A DNA stretch of 64,000 nucleotides from CAZICM01 sp964537685 (lineage in GTDB: Bacteria; Myxococcota_A; Polyangia; Polyangiales; Polyangiaceae). Positions 17,656 to 25,660 of this stretch are shown here, piece by piece (position 1 is the stretch's first letter; every line of letters begins with the position of its first letter). The position numbers and the translations under genes are program-made. The stretch is from contig CAZICM010000012.1 of the NCBI GenBank assembly GCA_964537685.1, positions 137,683-201,682 on the forward strand, in the 5' to 3' direction. The notes beneath the pieces are model-generated. The model worked only from the letters and a program-made list of their open reading frames with translations. It did not search any database and was not told the DNA's origin.

Positions 17656-18332
17656 ATGCCCTGTCCGCTCAGCTTTTCGATCCCATTGTGACGCGCATTC
17701 CGAGGCATACGGCGCGCCGGATGATGAACTTTGCGCGGGCCGAGCTATCCAGCATGCTCGATTTGCACGAAGCCGCTGCATTGTGCGGCAATCGTGAACG
17801 GGCGGCGATGTATATACGGCATGCGCTCGATGAATCCCGGCATGCCCGGATGTTTTCGCAGCGGAGCGCCGAGCTTCGGAAACAATTGGGACAGGCTCCG
17901 CCTCCGCCTTTATTTGCCGACACCGATCATTTGTTTGAGCGCCTTGGAGAAATAGGCTTTTTGGCCTTTGTGCACCGCGGAGAACGGCGCGCGCACAGGC
18001 AATTCGTTGTGCATATTCGCCAATACAAAAAAAATGGCGATTCCAAAACGGCGGCCTTGCTGGAAGCGGCGCTGGCGGACGAACAGCGGCATGAAGCCTA
18101 TACAAGAGAATTGTTGTTGAATTTGTGCGGAGGCGAAAAACAAGCCCGGGCGGCTCTTCGCAAAGCCGCCGCATGGGAGGCGTGGCAATTCTATCGAAGG
18201 GCCGGCCGGGTGATCGCCGGATTTGTATACACCTTGCTCATGAGCATTTTGTATTTGGCCCTCTTTCCTTTCAGCCTGCTCACGATCGTATTGAGACGGC
18301 CCCGGAAAGGCTTTCAGCCGCCCGCGCTATGA
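17652..18332 (+). CDS. Ferritin-like di-iron protein with C-terminal membrane segment
   Basis: This 226-residue helical protein shows the spacing of a four-helix-bundle di-iron site: Glu31 (or Glu40) in AELSSMLDLHE, ExxH at 61-64 (DESRH), Glu111 in VHRGERR, and ExxH at 144-147 (DEQRH). These Glu/ExxH pairs are characteristic of ferritin-like carboxylate-bridged di-iron proteins, which range from oxidases and hydroxylases to iron-storage proteins. A hydrophobic segment at about 190-214 followed by basic residues suggests a C-terminal membrane anchor with the bundle in the cytoplasm. I cannot tell the reaction. The gene overlaps both neighbours by ATGA, so it is translated together with the methyltransferase and the carbamoyltransferase. 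A role oxidising the same substrate as its neighbours is plausible but inferred. Confidence 0.75.
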   Translation: MNALSAQLFDPIVTRIPRHTARRMMNFARAELSSMLDLHEAAALCGNRERAAMYIRHALDESRHARMFSQRSAELRKQLGQAPPPPLFADTDHLFERLGEIGFLAFVHRGERRAHRQFVVHIRQYKKNGDSKTAALLEAALADEQRHEAYTRELLLNLCGGEKQARAALRKAAAWEAWQFYRRAGRVIAGFVYTLLMSILYLALFPFSLLTIVLRRPRKGFQPPAL

Positions 18333-20038
18333 GCACCGTGCTGGGAATTTCAGCGTATTATCACGACGCCGCGGCGGCCCTCGTGCGGGATTCCCAAATC
18401 GTGTGCGCCATTCAAGAAGAGCGGCTTTCCCGCATTAAAAACGATCCTTCCCTGCCTGCCCGGGCCGCCCGCGCCTGTCTTGAATTTGCCAATACAAACG
18501 CATCAGAGCTCGATGCGGTCGTATATTACGAAAGCCCTTTTTTAAAAATTGAACGGGTTCTCGTTTCATTGCTCCGGGCCTTTCCATTTTCTATCCGGCA
18601 ATTCCCGAGAGCGCTTGGATCGCAGCTTGGAAAGAAACTCTGGGTGCTCGATGATATTGCCTCGATGCTCGATATTCCCCGCGAAATCGTTCTTTATTCC
18701 GAGCACCACCAGAGCCATGCGGCGAGCGCTTTTTATTGTTCGCCTTTTGAGCGCGCGGCGATTGTAACGGTGGACGGCGTGGGCGAGGATATTTCGACGG
18801 CCATTTGGCATGGCCGGGGACAGGATTTACATTGCATCGAATCGATTTCCTATCCTCATTCCCTGGGTTTATTTTACGCAGCGCTTACGGCTTATTTAGG
18901 CTTTGAAGTCAATGAAGGCGAATATAAAGTGATGGGGCTCGCGGCCTTTGGAAAGCCCCGCTTTCAGGATGAATTTTCCAAGCTTTTGAACGTATATAGC
19001 GACGGATCTTTTGAATTGGATTTATCGTATTTCGCCCACACCAGCGATACAGAGCTGGGCTTTAGCAAGAAACTCGAACGCCTGCTTGGACCGAGGCGGC
19101 GCTATGGAAAACCTTGGCAACTCGATCAAAATGAAGAAGACCGCCGCTACGCGGATATCGCGGCATCGCTTCAGGCGCGCACGGAAGAGGCGCTGCTCGG
19201 GCTTGCAAAGAGGGCGCGCGAGAAAACAGGCGAGGATTTTTTATGCATGGCTGGAGGCGTTGCGCTCAATGCCGTGGCCAATGCCCGGATTGCCCGCCAA
19301 TCCGGTTATAAAGATGTATTTGTGCATCCCGCCGCCGGAGACGCGGGAGGAGCGTTGGGAGCGGCGATTTGGGGCGCGCTTCAAACAGGCGGAAAGAGGC
19401 CCGCGCCCGTGGAAAATGCGGCGCTTGGGCTGCCTATCGATGCGGCTTTGGCGATGGAGCTCGCAAAGCTTTTGGGCCTCCGCACCGAACGCATTAGCGA
19501 TCCATCTGAATGTATTGCGCAGCATATCGATCGAGGGCATATCGTGGCGCATTGCGCCGGCCGTTTTGAATGGGGGCCGCGGGCGCTCGGGCCGCGTTCT
19601 ATTTTGGCCGATCCCCGGGATATTCAGGTGAAAGAGCGATTAAACCGGGCGATTAAGAGGCGTGAACCCTTCCGGCCATTTGCGCCGGCCGTATTGGCTG
19701 AAAAAAGCATCGAATGGTTTGAAGGCCCGCCCGATTCGATGACGCCTTTTATGACGACCGTGCGGCCGGTGCATTCGCATGCGCGCGAGCTTTTGGCCGC
19801 GGTTACCCATGTGGATGGCACCGCGCGCGTTCAAACTGTAACAAATTCTTCATCACCTGCATTGTATTCAATTCTTCAGAAACTCGGCGAACAGAGAGGA
19901 CTGCCGATGGTATTGAATACATCGCAAAATGGCGCCGGAGAGCCTATTGTCGCGGCGGCCAAGGATGCCATTGCGTTTTTTATGGCGCACGGCACGGACG
20001 GATTGCTCGTAGAGGATGTGTGGATAGAAAAGACATGA
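18329..20038 (+). CDS. Carbamoyltransferase (NodU/CmcH family)
   Basis: This 569-residue protein matches O-carbamoyltransferases that transfer carbamoyl from carbamoyl phosphate to hydroxyls of sugars or natural products. Visible motifs are VLGISAYYHDAAAAL at the N-terminus, EHHQSHAASAFYCSPF with the metal-binding His cluster, VTVDGVGE, GEYKVMGLAAFG, the LCMAGGVALNAVAN kinase-fold core, and the C-terminal domain motifs RFEWGPRALGPRSILADPR and REPFRPFAPAV. Near the end, VLNTSQNGAGEPIV differs from the usual NTSFN by one residue. Length is normal. I chose the ATG at 18329, which overlaps the preceding stop as ATGA; the frame is open further upstream but only inside the previous gene. The next gene overlaps by ATGA. 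The acceptor is unknown; the downstream DUF5989 peptide is a usual partner. Confidence 0.93.
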   Translation: MSTVLGISAYYHDAAAALVRDSQIVCAIQEERLSRIKNDPSLPARAARACLEFANTNASELDAVVYYESPFLKIERVLVSLLRAFPFSIRQFPRALGSQLGKKLWVLDDIASMLDIPREIVLYSEHHQSHAASAFYCSPFERAAIVTVDGVGEDISTAIWHGRGQDLHCIESISYPHSLGLFYAALTAYLGFEVNEGEYKVMGLAAFGKPRFQDEFSKLLNVYSDGSFELDLSYFAHTSDTELGFSKKLERLLGPRRRYGKPWQLDQNEEDRRYADIAASLQARTEEALLGLAKRAREKTGEDFLCMAGGVALNAVANARIARQSGYKDVFVHPAAGDAGGALGAAIWGALQTGGKRPAPVENAALGLPIDAALAMELAKLLGLRTERISDPSECIAQHIDRGHIVAHCAGRFEWGPRALGPRSILADPRDIQVKERLNRAIKRREPFRPFAPAVLAEKSIEWFEGPPDSMTPFMTTVRPVHSHARELLAAVTHVDGTARVQTVTNSSSPALYSILQKLGEQRGLPMVLNTSQNGAGEPIVAAAKDAIAFFMAHGTDGLLVEDVWIEKT

Positions 20039-22011
20039 ATACAAAAAGCCTTTGGAATGACGAGGAAGCCGCTGCCTATAAAACACCGCTCGCCCAGCGT
20101 GTATACACCTCGCGCCTGCTCGGCCGGGCGCCCGATTTGGTGCTCCACGGCGGCGGCAATACATCCGTGAAAATAAGCCAGAACAATCTCTTCGGGGAAC
20201 AGGAAGAGGTTTTGTATATTAAGGGCAGCGGCTGGGATTTGGAAACCATTGAAGAAGGCGGCTTTGCTCCCGTGCGCCTTTTGCCCGTGCGAAGGCTGGC
20301 TCAATTAGCGGCGCTTTCCGACCCTCAAATGGTCAATGAATTGCGCATCCAGCTCTTGAGGGACAAAGCGCCGACGCCTTCCGTGGAAACCATTCTGCAC
20401 GCGATTTTGCCCTATACCTTCGTCGATCATACCCATTCGGATGCGGTGGTCACGATCACCAATACAATCAATGGCCGCGAACGCATTGCCGAAATCTATG
20501 GCGACGAGGTGGTGATTATTCCTTATGTAATGCCAGGCTTTGATTTGGCCAGGCTGTGCGCCGGGGAGTTTCCGCGGCAATGCAAGAGCAATACGATTGG
20601 AATGGTTTTGTTAAATCACGGGATTTTTTCTTTTGGTGAAACGGCGCGTGAGTCCTACGAGCGGATGATCGCGCTGGTGAACAAGGCTGAGGCTTATCTT
20701 CAAAAGAAAAATGCTTGGTTTTTGTCCGAGCCCACCATTTCGCTTTCGGGAGCGGCTTCGCAGCGCCTCGATATTGCGCAATTGAGAAAAGATCTCAGCG
20801 ATACGGCGGGCTTTCCCATGGTGCTCACCACCTATAGAGATGCTCAGGTTTTCGATTTTATTCGGCGCGGCGAGGCGATTTCCAAAAAAGGGCCGGCAAC
20901 GCCCGATCATGTGATCCGCACCAAGCCTCTGCCCTTGTGGGGGCGCGACGTGAAAAGCTATTCCGATGCGTACCGCGCTTATTTTGAGCGCAATGCGCCT
21001 CTCGCCAAAGAGCCTAAAACCATGCTCGATCCAGCGCCGAGGGTCATTTTGGATCCGGTGCTAGGGCTGTGCGCCGCGGGCAAAAGCCCTAAAGATACCA
21101 ATATTATCATCGATATTTATAAACATACGATCGATGTTATTACGAGGGCCGAGGCTTTGGGGGGCTGCGTGCCTTTGCCCGAAAAAGATTTATTCGATGT
21201 GGAGTATTGGGATCTAGAGCAGGCCAAATTGAAGGGCGGCGGCAAGGCGCCGGTGTTTGGCGGTGAAATTGTATGCATTACGGGAGCCGCCTCGGGCATT
21301 GGAAAAGCCTGTGCAGATAGTTTTCTTGCGCGAGGCGCGGCGGTGATTGGCCTGGATATTCAGCCCAGCATTGAATCTCAATACGATCGAAATGATTATT
21401 TGGGTTTGGTGTGCGATGTGACGGATGCGCAGGCGAGAGTGTGGGCCTTGGAACAGGGGGTGCGGCATTTTGGAGGGCTGGATATGCTTATTCTAAATGC
21501 CGGTATTTTCCCGGGAGGGCGGCGCCTTGAAGCTTTGGGCGATGAGGAGTGGAGCCGGGTGATGCGTTTAAATGTGGACGCGAATGTGGGGCTTCTGCGG
21601 GATGCGCATCCGCTCTTAAAGCGCGCGCCCAAAGGCGGCAGGGTTGTGATTGTGGGTTCGAAAAATGTGCCCGCGCCGGGGCCGGGAGCCGCCGCTTATT
21701 CGGCTTCGAAGGCGGCGCTCAATCAAGTCGCGCGGGTGGCTGCCCTGGAATGGGGAGCCGATAAAATAAGGATTAACAGCGTGCATCCCAATGCGGTTTT
21801 CGATACGGCGCTGTGGACGGAAGAGGTGCTGGCTTCTAGGGCGGCCCATTACCATTTAAGTGTCGAGCAATACAAACGTAATAATATTTTAGGTGTCGAA
21901 ATTAAGAGCCGGGATGTGGCCGAATTGATCGCGGAGATGTGCGGGCCTCTATTTTCAAAGACAACGGGGGCTCAGGTGCCGATCGACGGGGGAAATGAAA
22001 GGGTCATTTGA
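20035..22011 (+). CDS. Bifunctional class II aldolase / short-chain dehydrogenase
   Basis: This 658-residue protein is a fusion. Residues about 1-400 are a class II aldolase/adducin-type domain, with VLHGGGNTSVK, the zinc-ligand motif FVDHTHSDAV, and NHGIFSFGE. Residues about 405-658 are a short-chain dehydrogenase with the NAD-binding ITGAASGIGKA, LILNAGIFPGG (NAG motif), and the catalytic YSASKAALNQ with Ser upstream in VIVGSK. The architecture is that of rhamnulose-1-phosphate aldolase/lactaldehyde dehydrogenase-type fusions, which cleave a phosphorylated deoxy sugar and oxidise or reduce the aldehyde product. The true substrate here is not known, and no rhamnose transporter or kinase gene is near. 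The ATG at 20035 overlaps the carbamoyltransferase stop (ATGA); a GTG at 20020 is less likely. Confidence 0.9.
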   Translation: MNTKSLWNDEEAAAYKTPLAQRVYTSRLLGRAPDLVLHGGGNTSVKISQNNLFGEQEEVLYIKGSGWDLETIEEGGFAPVRLLPVRRLAQLAALSDPQMVNELRIQLLRDKAPTPSVETILHAILPYTFVDHTHSDAVVTITNTINGRERIAEIYGDEVVIIPYVMPGFDLARLCAGEFPRQCKSNTIGMVLLNHGIFSFGETARESYERMIALVNKAEAYLQKKNAWFLSEPTISLSGAASQRLDIAQLRKDLSDTAGFPMVLTTYRDAQVFDFIRRGEAISKKGPATPDHVIRTKPLPLWGRDVKSYSDAYRAYFERNAPLAKEPKTMLDPAPRVILDPVLGLCAAGKSPKDTNIIIDIYKHTIDVITRAEALGGCVPLPEKDLFDVEYWDLEQAKLKGGGKAPVFGGEIVCITGAASGIGKACADSFLARGAAVIGLDIQPSIESQYDRNDYLGLVCDVTDAQARVWALEQGVRHFGGLDMLILNAGIFPGGRRLEALGDEEWSRVMRLNVDANVGLLRDAHPLLKRAPKGGRVVIVGSKNVPAPGPGAAAYSASKAALNQVARVAALEWGADKIRINSVHPNAVFDTALWTEEVLASRAAHYHLSVEQYKRNNILGVEIKSRDVAELIAEMCGPLFSKTTGAQVPIDGGNERVI

Positions 22012-22017
22012 TATTTT

Positions 22018-22212
22018 ATGAGCCCTGTTCAACAACGGCCTAAAAAAAGCCTGGGACGCCTGCGCACGTTGATCGCATTGGTTGCCCATTTTACGCATAA
22101 GGAACGTTTTTTCCTGGCGCCTTTGTTATTGATTTTATTGCTTACGGCAGTGCTTTTGATCTTGACGGGGGGATTAAGCTACGTGGCGCCCTTTATCTAC
22201 ACTATTTTTTAG
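22018..22212 (+). CDS. DUF5989-type small membrane protein
   Basis: This 64-residue protein has a basic N-terminal half and one strong hydrophobic segment (about 36-53, PLLLILLLTAVLLILTGG). It ends SYVAPFIYTIF, the characteristic APFIYT-F terminus of the DUF5989 family. These small proteins are often encoded next to carbamoyltransferases, and that is the case here: the gene follows the aldolase/SDR gene by 6 nt and the carbamoyltransferase lies one gene further upstream. Function is unknown; a membrane anchor or adaptor for the carbamoyltransferase is a reasonable guess. The usual SxtJ-like partner of such loci was not found nearby. Confidence 0.85.
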   Translation: MSPVQQRPKKSLGRLRTLIALVAHFTHKERFFLAPLLLILLLTAVLLILTGGLSYVAPFIYTIF

Positions 22213-22245
22213 GCGCAATTTTGCCCGAGTGAGTACAATCGCCTT

Positions 22246-23214
22246 ATGGACCCGAAACGGCTGCACCACATCGCGAAGCGTCATACGGTGGGCCGCGTTC
22301 TTTTGCGCGTTTTTGAAAACCTCGACCGCCATGATACGCCGCGGGTGGCGAGTGCTATCGCATTTGACGCTTTTTTAAGCTTGATCCCCATTTTGGCTAT
22401 CGGCGGCTTTCTGCTTCAGCGCCGCGATAAGACGGGCAGCCTGCTCTTGCTCAAGCTGTTTGAAGGCGCTCCGCCTCAGGTCGTTCAACTGGTCGATAAT
22501 GAATTTTTGAGGCTTTCAGATACTAGCGGATTTGTTCTCGCTCCGATCAGCGGGCTTGCGTTTTTATGGGTGAGTTCGGCGGGTATTTCCACCGCAATGG
22601 GTGTGTTTGAGACGATTTACGCCGTGGAAACCCGGCCTTGGTATATACGGCGCGCTATTGCAATCGCTTGTGTGATCGGTGGCTTGCCGGCCCTTTCGCT
22701 GACCGCCGCCGGAGGTATTTGGATCGCCGGTCTTTCAGGTTCTTTCGGTACGCGGGTGGTGGGTATTTTAATGCCCGCTCTCATTTTGATCGGATTGGTG
22801 GCGATATTTTTTCGTATATCTATTAAGCGGCACCGGGTGAAGAAGCGGAATATTTTTCCCGGCTCGGTCGTGACGGTGATTTTATGGGCCATCGCTTCGA
22901 CGCTGTTTTCTTTATACGTCGGTAAATTGGCTCAATATGCGACGCTGTACGGCAATCTCGCGACGGTGGCCATTGTGCTTTTATGGCTGTGGCTTCTTTC
23001 AATGTCGATTATTGTCGGCGGCGAAGTGAATGCCGAGCTGGAGCGGCTTCGCGAGGAGTATCCGAATCAGCGTTTTCCCATCCGCATTCCCAATATTCCT
23101 ATCGCTATCCGGGCAAAATTGTCGCCGGCCGATCGTACGCCTCAGCCGCTTTCAAAATTGCCTTCTCAAGAGGCGTCGGTTTCGTCTTCGCGCCCAGCCG
23201 CTAAAGAAGATTAA
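22246..23214 (+). CDS. YihY/BrkB-family inner-membrane protein
   Basis: This 322-residue protein shows the YihY/virulence factor BrkB pattern. After an amphipathic lead come DTPRVASAIAFDAFLSLIPIL, then FVLAPISGLAFLWVSSAG, further membrane segments, VKKRNIFPGSVVTVILWAIAST, and YGNLATVAIVLLWLWLLSMSIIVGGEVNAEL, the last with the typical Gly-Gly-Glu-x-N end. About six membrane segments are likely, followed by a cytosolic tail of about 50 residues. The family's function is unsettled; a tRNA-processing role was once assumed, and it now appears to be a membrane transport or envelope protein. It follows the DUF5989 gene by 33 nt, and TACAAT lies 6 nt before its ATG. It may be the last gene of this array or have its own promoter. 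Confidence 0.88.
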   Translation: MDPKRLHHIAKRHTVGRVLLRVFENLDRHDTPRVASAIAFDAFLSLIPILAIGGFLLQRRDKTGSLLLLKLFEGAPPQVVQLVDNEFLRLSDTSGFVLAPISGLAFLWVSSAGISTAMGVFETIYAVETRPWYIRRAIAIACVIGGLPALSLTAAGGIWIAGLSGSFGTRVVGILMPALILIGLVAIFFRISIKRHRVKKRNIFPGSVVTVILWAIASTLFSLYVGKLAQYATLYGNLATVAIVLLWLWLLSMSIIVGGEVNAELERLREEYPNQRFPIRIPNIPIAIRAKLSPADRTPQPLSKLPSQEASVSSSRPAAKED

Positions 23215-23228
23215 TATTTTAATATTTT
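23213..23228. repeat. Two tandem 8-bp AATATTTT units at a convergent gene junction
   Basis: AATATTTT occurs twice in direct tandem (23213-23220, 23221-23228), overlapping the stop codons of both the YihY gene and the convergent PHP gene. It is the shortest member of a set of AATATTT-type arrays in this window. Confidence 0.8.
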
Positions 23229-24516
23229 AAAATGGGCAATTCACATAGATGGGGGCCGAATACCCTTGATCGACCCGCGCCCTTACAACAGAGCATTCTT
23301 CAGATTCGATCGAAATGCGAGCGCTGCCTCCTTCGGGAAGGCGGGATACGCTGCGGCCATTGAGAATAAATTCAACATCCTCGCCAAATGCCGCAAGATC
23401 GAGCCAGTTTTTGGCTTTGAGCGACCCGCCTACCGGATACCATTCCCCGGATTCTCCCCGGACCTGAAAGGAGCACGCGCCGGGATCGCGGACGCATAGG
23501 CGGCCCGCTACAATGGCTTCGCGCAGAGAATCGGCGTCTTTGCCCCGGGCCAATACAAAGGTGGTGGCCCGTAAATGCCCGCTGTGGCTGTCCGAGCCTC
23601 CCACGGGCGTCATCCGGCGGCGATCGTTTAGGATTTCTTTGTCGAGCAGGCGCAAGGTCGCGAGGAGTGAATGGTCCGTTTCGCCAACGAGCCATTCGTC
23701 GCGCAGATGCGTGGCGGCGAGGTTGTAGGCTTCAAAGCCCTGGGCCAACCGGTGGATGGTGTTGATTTCAGGCGGAAATGGGCCGGCCGATGTAAAGGGG
23801 CGCCACGATAAATCGGCCCTCGCAATGGAAATGATCGAATCGATTGGAACCACTAGGGGATGGTTTACGATAAGGACGCCGCCATGCTTAACATATTCTT
23901 CGAAAAATCGTTCGGGATGGATGGCGGCTTCGGCCGTTGGAACGGCATCGAGCACTTTGTTTAAATCGGCGAACGATGCGCCCACATGGCCATAAGCATG
24001 GTCGGTGTATTCAAATCCGCTGATAAAGAGCGGTTTTCGGCCGGGAAATTGCTCAACCCGCTGTTCCATCTGGGCCAGGGCTTCGCTGTAATAGGCACGC
24101 TCATCATCGAATTGGAAAAATCTCGCGCCCACATGCGGTGTGAGAACGACAAAATCCAATCCTTCCGAATTGGCAAGTTCGATGGTTTGGGCGAGTCCCC
24201 GTGTGGCATGAGGCGCGTGATCGGGCGGGTTAATATGGCAGTGAAGGTCGCCCGATAATAATAAATATCCAGTTTGAGCGCTGGGAATGGCCTGCCCATC
24301 GGTTCCGTTTTTTAATTGAATCGTATTGGATAAATATAATGTCGAATTTTCTCGCTTTTGCTCGGGAAATTCAGGGCGGTGGGCGCTGGACATGGCGGCG
24401 TCAAGCACATAGTGCGATGCCGGTTTGGCGCAGGAGCATTGGGCAATGGAGAGGGCCGCAGCTCCTAACAGAAGGGTAAGGGTCAAAAGGCGGGTGGTCT
24501 TCTTCAGTTGGGACAT
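23227..24516 (-). CDS. PHP-domain metallohydrolase, exported (CehA/McbA-like)
   Basis: This 429-residue protein starts with a signal peptide (MSQLKKTTRLLTLTLLLGAA), with Cys residues just after it (QCSCAKP) that may be lipidated, although the lipobox is not canonical. The body carries PHP/CehA-type metal motifs: GDLHCHINPPDH, LDFVVLTPHVG, GFEYTDHAYGHVG, VNHPLVVP and GGSDSHSGHL. These His/Asp clusters bind a polymetal centre in phosphoesterases and related hydrolases. Exported PHP proteins of this type are widespread, but their substrate is mostly unknown. I chose the ATG at 24516 because it precedes the signal peptide; the frame is open to 24663. It converges on the YihY gene and is divergent from the small gene at 24672. 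Confidence 0.85.
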   Translation of the reverse strand: MSQLKKTTRLLTLTLLLGAAALSIAQCSCAKPASHYVLDAAMSSAHRPEFPEQKRENSTLYLSNTIQLKNGTDGQAIPSAQTGYLLLSGDLHCHINPPDHAPHATRGLAQTIELANSEGLDFVVLTPHVGARFFQFDDERAYYSEALAQMEQRVEQFPGRKPLFISGFEYTDHAYGHVGASFADLNKVLDAVPTAEAAIHPERFFEEYVKHGGVLIVNHPLVVPIDSIISIARADLSWRPFTSAGPFPPEINTIHRLAQGFEAYNLAATHLRDEWLVGETDHSLLATLRLLDKEILNDRRRMTPVGGSDSHSGHLRATTFVLARGKDADSLREAIVAGRLCVRDPGACSFQVRGESGEWYPVGGSLKAKNWLDLAAFGEDVEFILNGRSVSRLPEGGSARISIESEECSVVRARVDQGYSAPIYVNCPF

Positions 24517-24671
24517 ACAAGCGTCATTTCGGAAAACAGGCGCCGAATGTGACACGCCGCAATGAGATTTCTTAGATGGAGGCGCTGTACAAAAAAACAA
24601 AATGCCCTCAGGTAGGAGGGCCGTTCTCTGATAAGGTGCGTCGCTTAAACGAGAATCAGGCAAGGCGCGCT

Positions 24672-24917
24672 ATGCACAAGGACACCGCGAAGACTGTCAC
24701 CACGATCATGATTGATTGCTGCAGGAAGCTGGAAGAGGCGATCGATGCCGTGACGAATACCTGCGACAGCCGCGATGAGAAAGAGCAGCGCGAAGCGATG
24801 GAGTTCCGTTCCGCGGTCGGGAAAATTATGGGGCATATTTTCGTCGATGTGCTGCATCCGATTTACCAGCGCCATCCCGAGCTGGAACCCGAAGAGCTGA
24901 AGTCGCAGCGCCGTTAA
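24672..24917 (+). CDS. Small conserved protein of unknown function
   Basis: This 81-residue helical protein has no signal or membrane segment. It contains two Cys (CC near position 16, C near 31) and ends with GKIMGHIFVDVLHPIYQRHPELEPEE, a recognisable amphipathic helix followed by an acidic turn. Small proteins with this ending occur as hypotheticals in other proteobacteria, but I know of no assigned role. The ATG at 24672 is preferred; the open frame upstream to 24576 has basic, low-complexity residues and no ribosome-binding site. It lies 23 nt before the NfeD-like gene on the same strand and is divergent from the PHP gene. Confidence 0.6.
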   Translation: MHKDTAKTVTTIMIDCCRKLEEAIDAVTNTCDSRDEKEQREAMEFRSAVGKIMGHIFVDVLHPIYQRHPELEPEELKSQRR

Positions 24918-24940
24918 ACCGAGCTGTGTAGAATCGGGCC

Positions 24941-25618
24941 ATGGGCCTTGTATATCTGTTCGCGCTGGTGGTCGGTCTAGGCACGCTCCTCGTGCAAATC
25001 GGCATGGGAGGAAAAGACGCCGACGGGGATCACGGGGATCACGCGCTGGGCGATGGACATGGCGGGGATGCGGATGCGCATGCGGACGGGGATGCGGATG
25101 GTCATGATGCATCGGCGGATGGTCATGATGCGGATGCGCACGATGGGGGAAGCGGCAAGGATTTGGCTCTTGCCGATGGGCATCACGGAGACGGTGAGGC
25201 TTCGGCGCTGACTTTGTTTTTGTCGACGCGCTTTTGGATTTTCGCGGCGCTGGCTTTTGGAATGACCGGTTCTTTGATTCATTGGCTTGCGCTGGCGGGC
25301 ACGGTTGCGACGGCGATTATCGCGGGCTGTACGGGTTTTGGTTCTGGCCTGATGGCGGTGCTGGCGTTCCGGGCGGTGAAGCGTTCGGCGAATTCGTCGA
25401 CGGGTTATGCGAGCGATGCCGTGGGTCAGGTGGGCAGGGTGATCGTCGGCGTGGAAAAGGGGCGGATGGGTAAGGTGCGCGTGGAGTTAAAAGGCCACAG
25501 TGTCGATATGCTTGCGATAACGGACGAGTCGGACCTTGCCCGCGGAGATGCCGTTCTGATCGAGGATGTGGATGGTGAAGTGGTGCGGGTGTCAAAAAGG
25601 CCGCCCGAGCTCGGCTGA
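24941..25618 (+). CDS. NfeD-like membrane protein with His/Asp-rich loop
   Basis: This 225-residue protein has an N-terminal hydrophobic segment (about 3-20), then a loop of about 60 residues (25-85) made almost only of Asp, Gly, His and Ala. GHDADAH-type units encoded by near-repeats form this loop, which should bind divalent metals. Two or three membrane segments follow (FWIFAALAFGMTGSLIHWLAL; VATAIIAGCTGFGSGLMAVLAF), then a C-terminal OB-fold-like domain (GQVGRVIVGVEKGRMGKVRVEL to GEVVRVSKRP) typical of NfeD proteins. NfeD partners flotillin/SPFH proteins, and two flotillin genes follow at once (43 nt). The His/Asp loop is an unusual addition. TAGAAT sits 6 nt before the ATG. Confidence 0.82.
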   Translation: MGLVYLFALVVGLGTLLVQIGMGGKDADGDHGDHALGDGHGGDADAHADGDADGHDASADGHDADAHDGGSGKDLALADGHHGDGEASALTLFLSTRFWIFAALAFGMTGSLIHWLALAGTVATAIIAGCTGFGSGLMAVLAFRAVKRSANSSTGYASDAVGQVGRVIVGVEKGRMGKVRVELKGHSVDMLAITDESDLARGDAVLIEDVDGEVVRVSKRPPELG

Positions 25619-25660
25619 TCGTCGCACGCTTTTTTTCTGGGGCTGATACGCTCGCGCCCC

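Noticed and set aside
18329..22212. Natural-product biosynthetic cluster around the carbamoyltransferase
   Set aside because: No NRPS, PKS, glycosyltransferase, terpene or tailoring gene is present in the window, so the genes are reported only as a coupled array.
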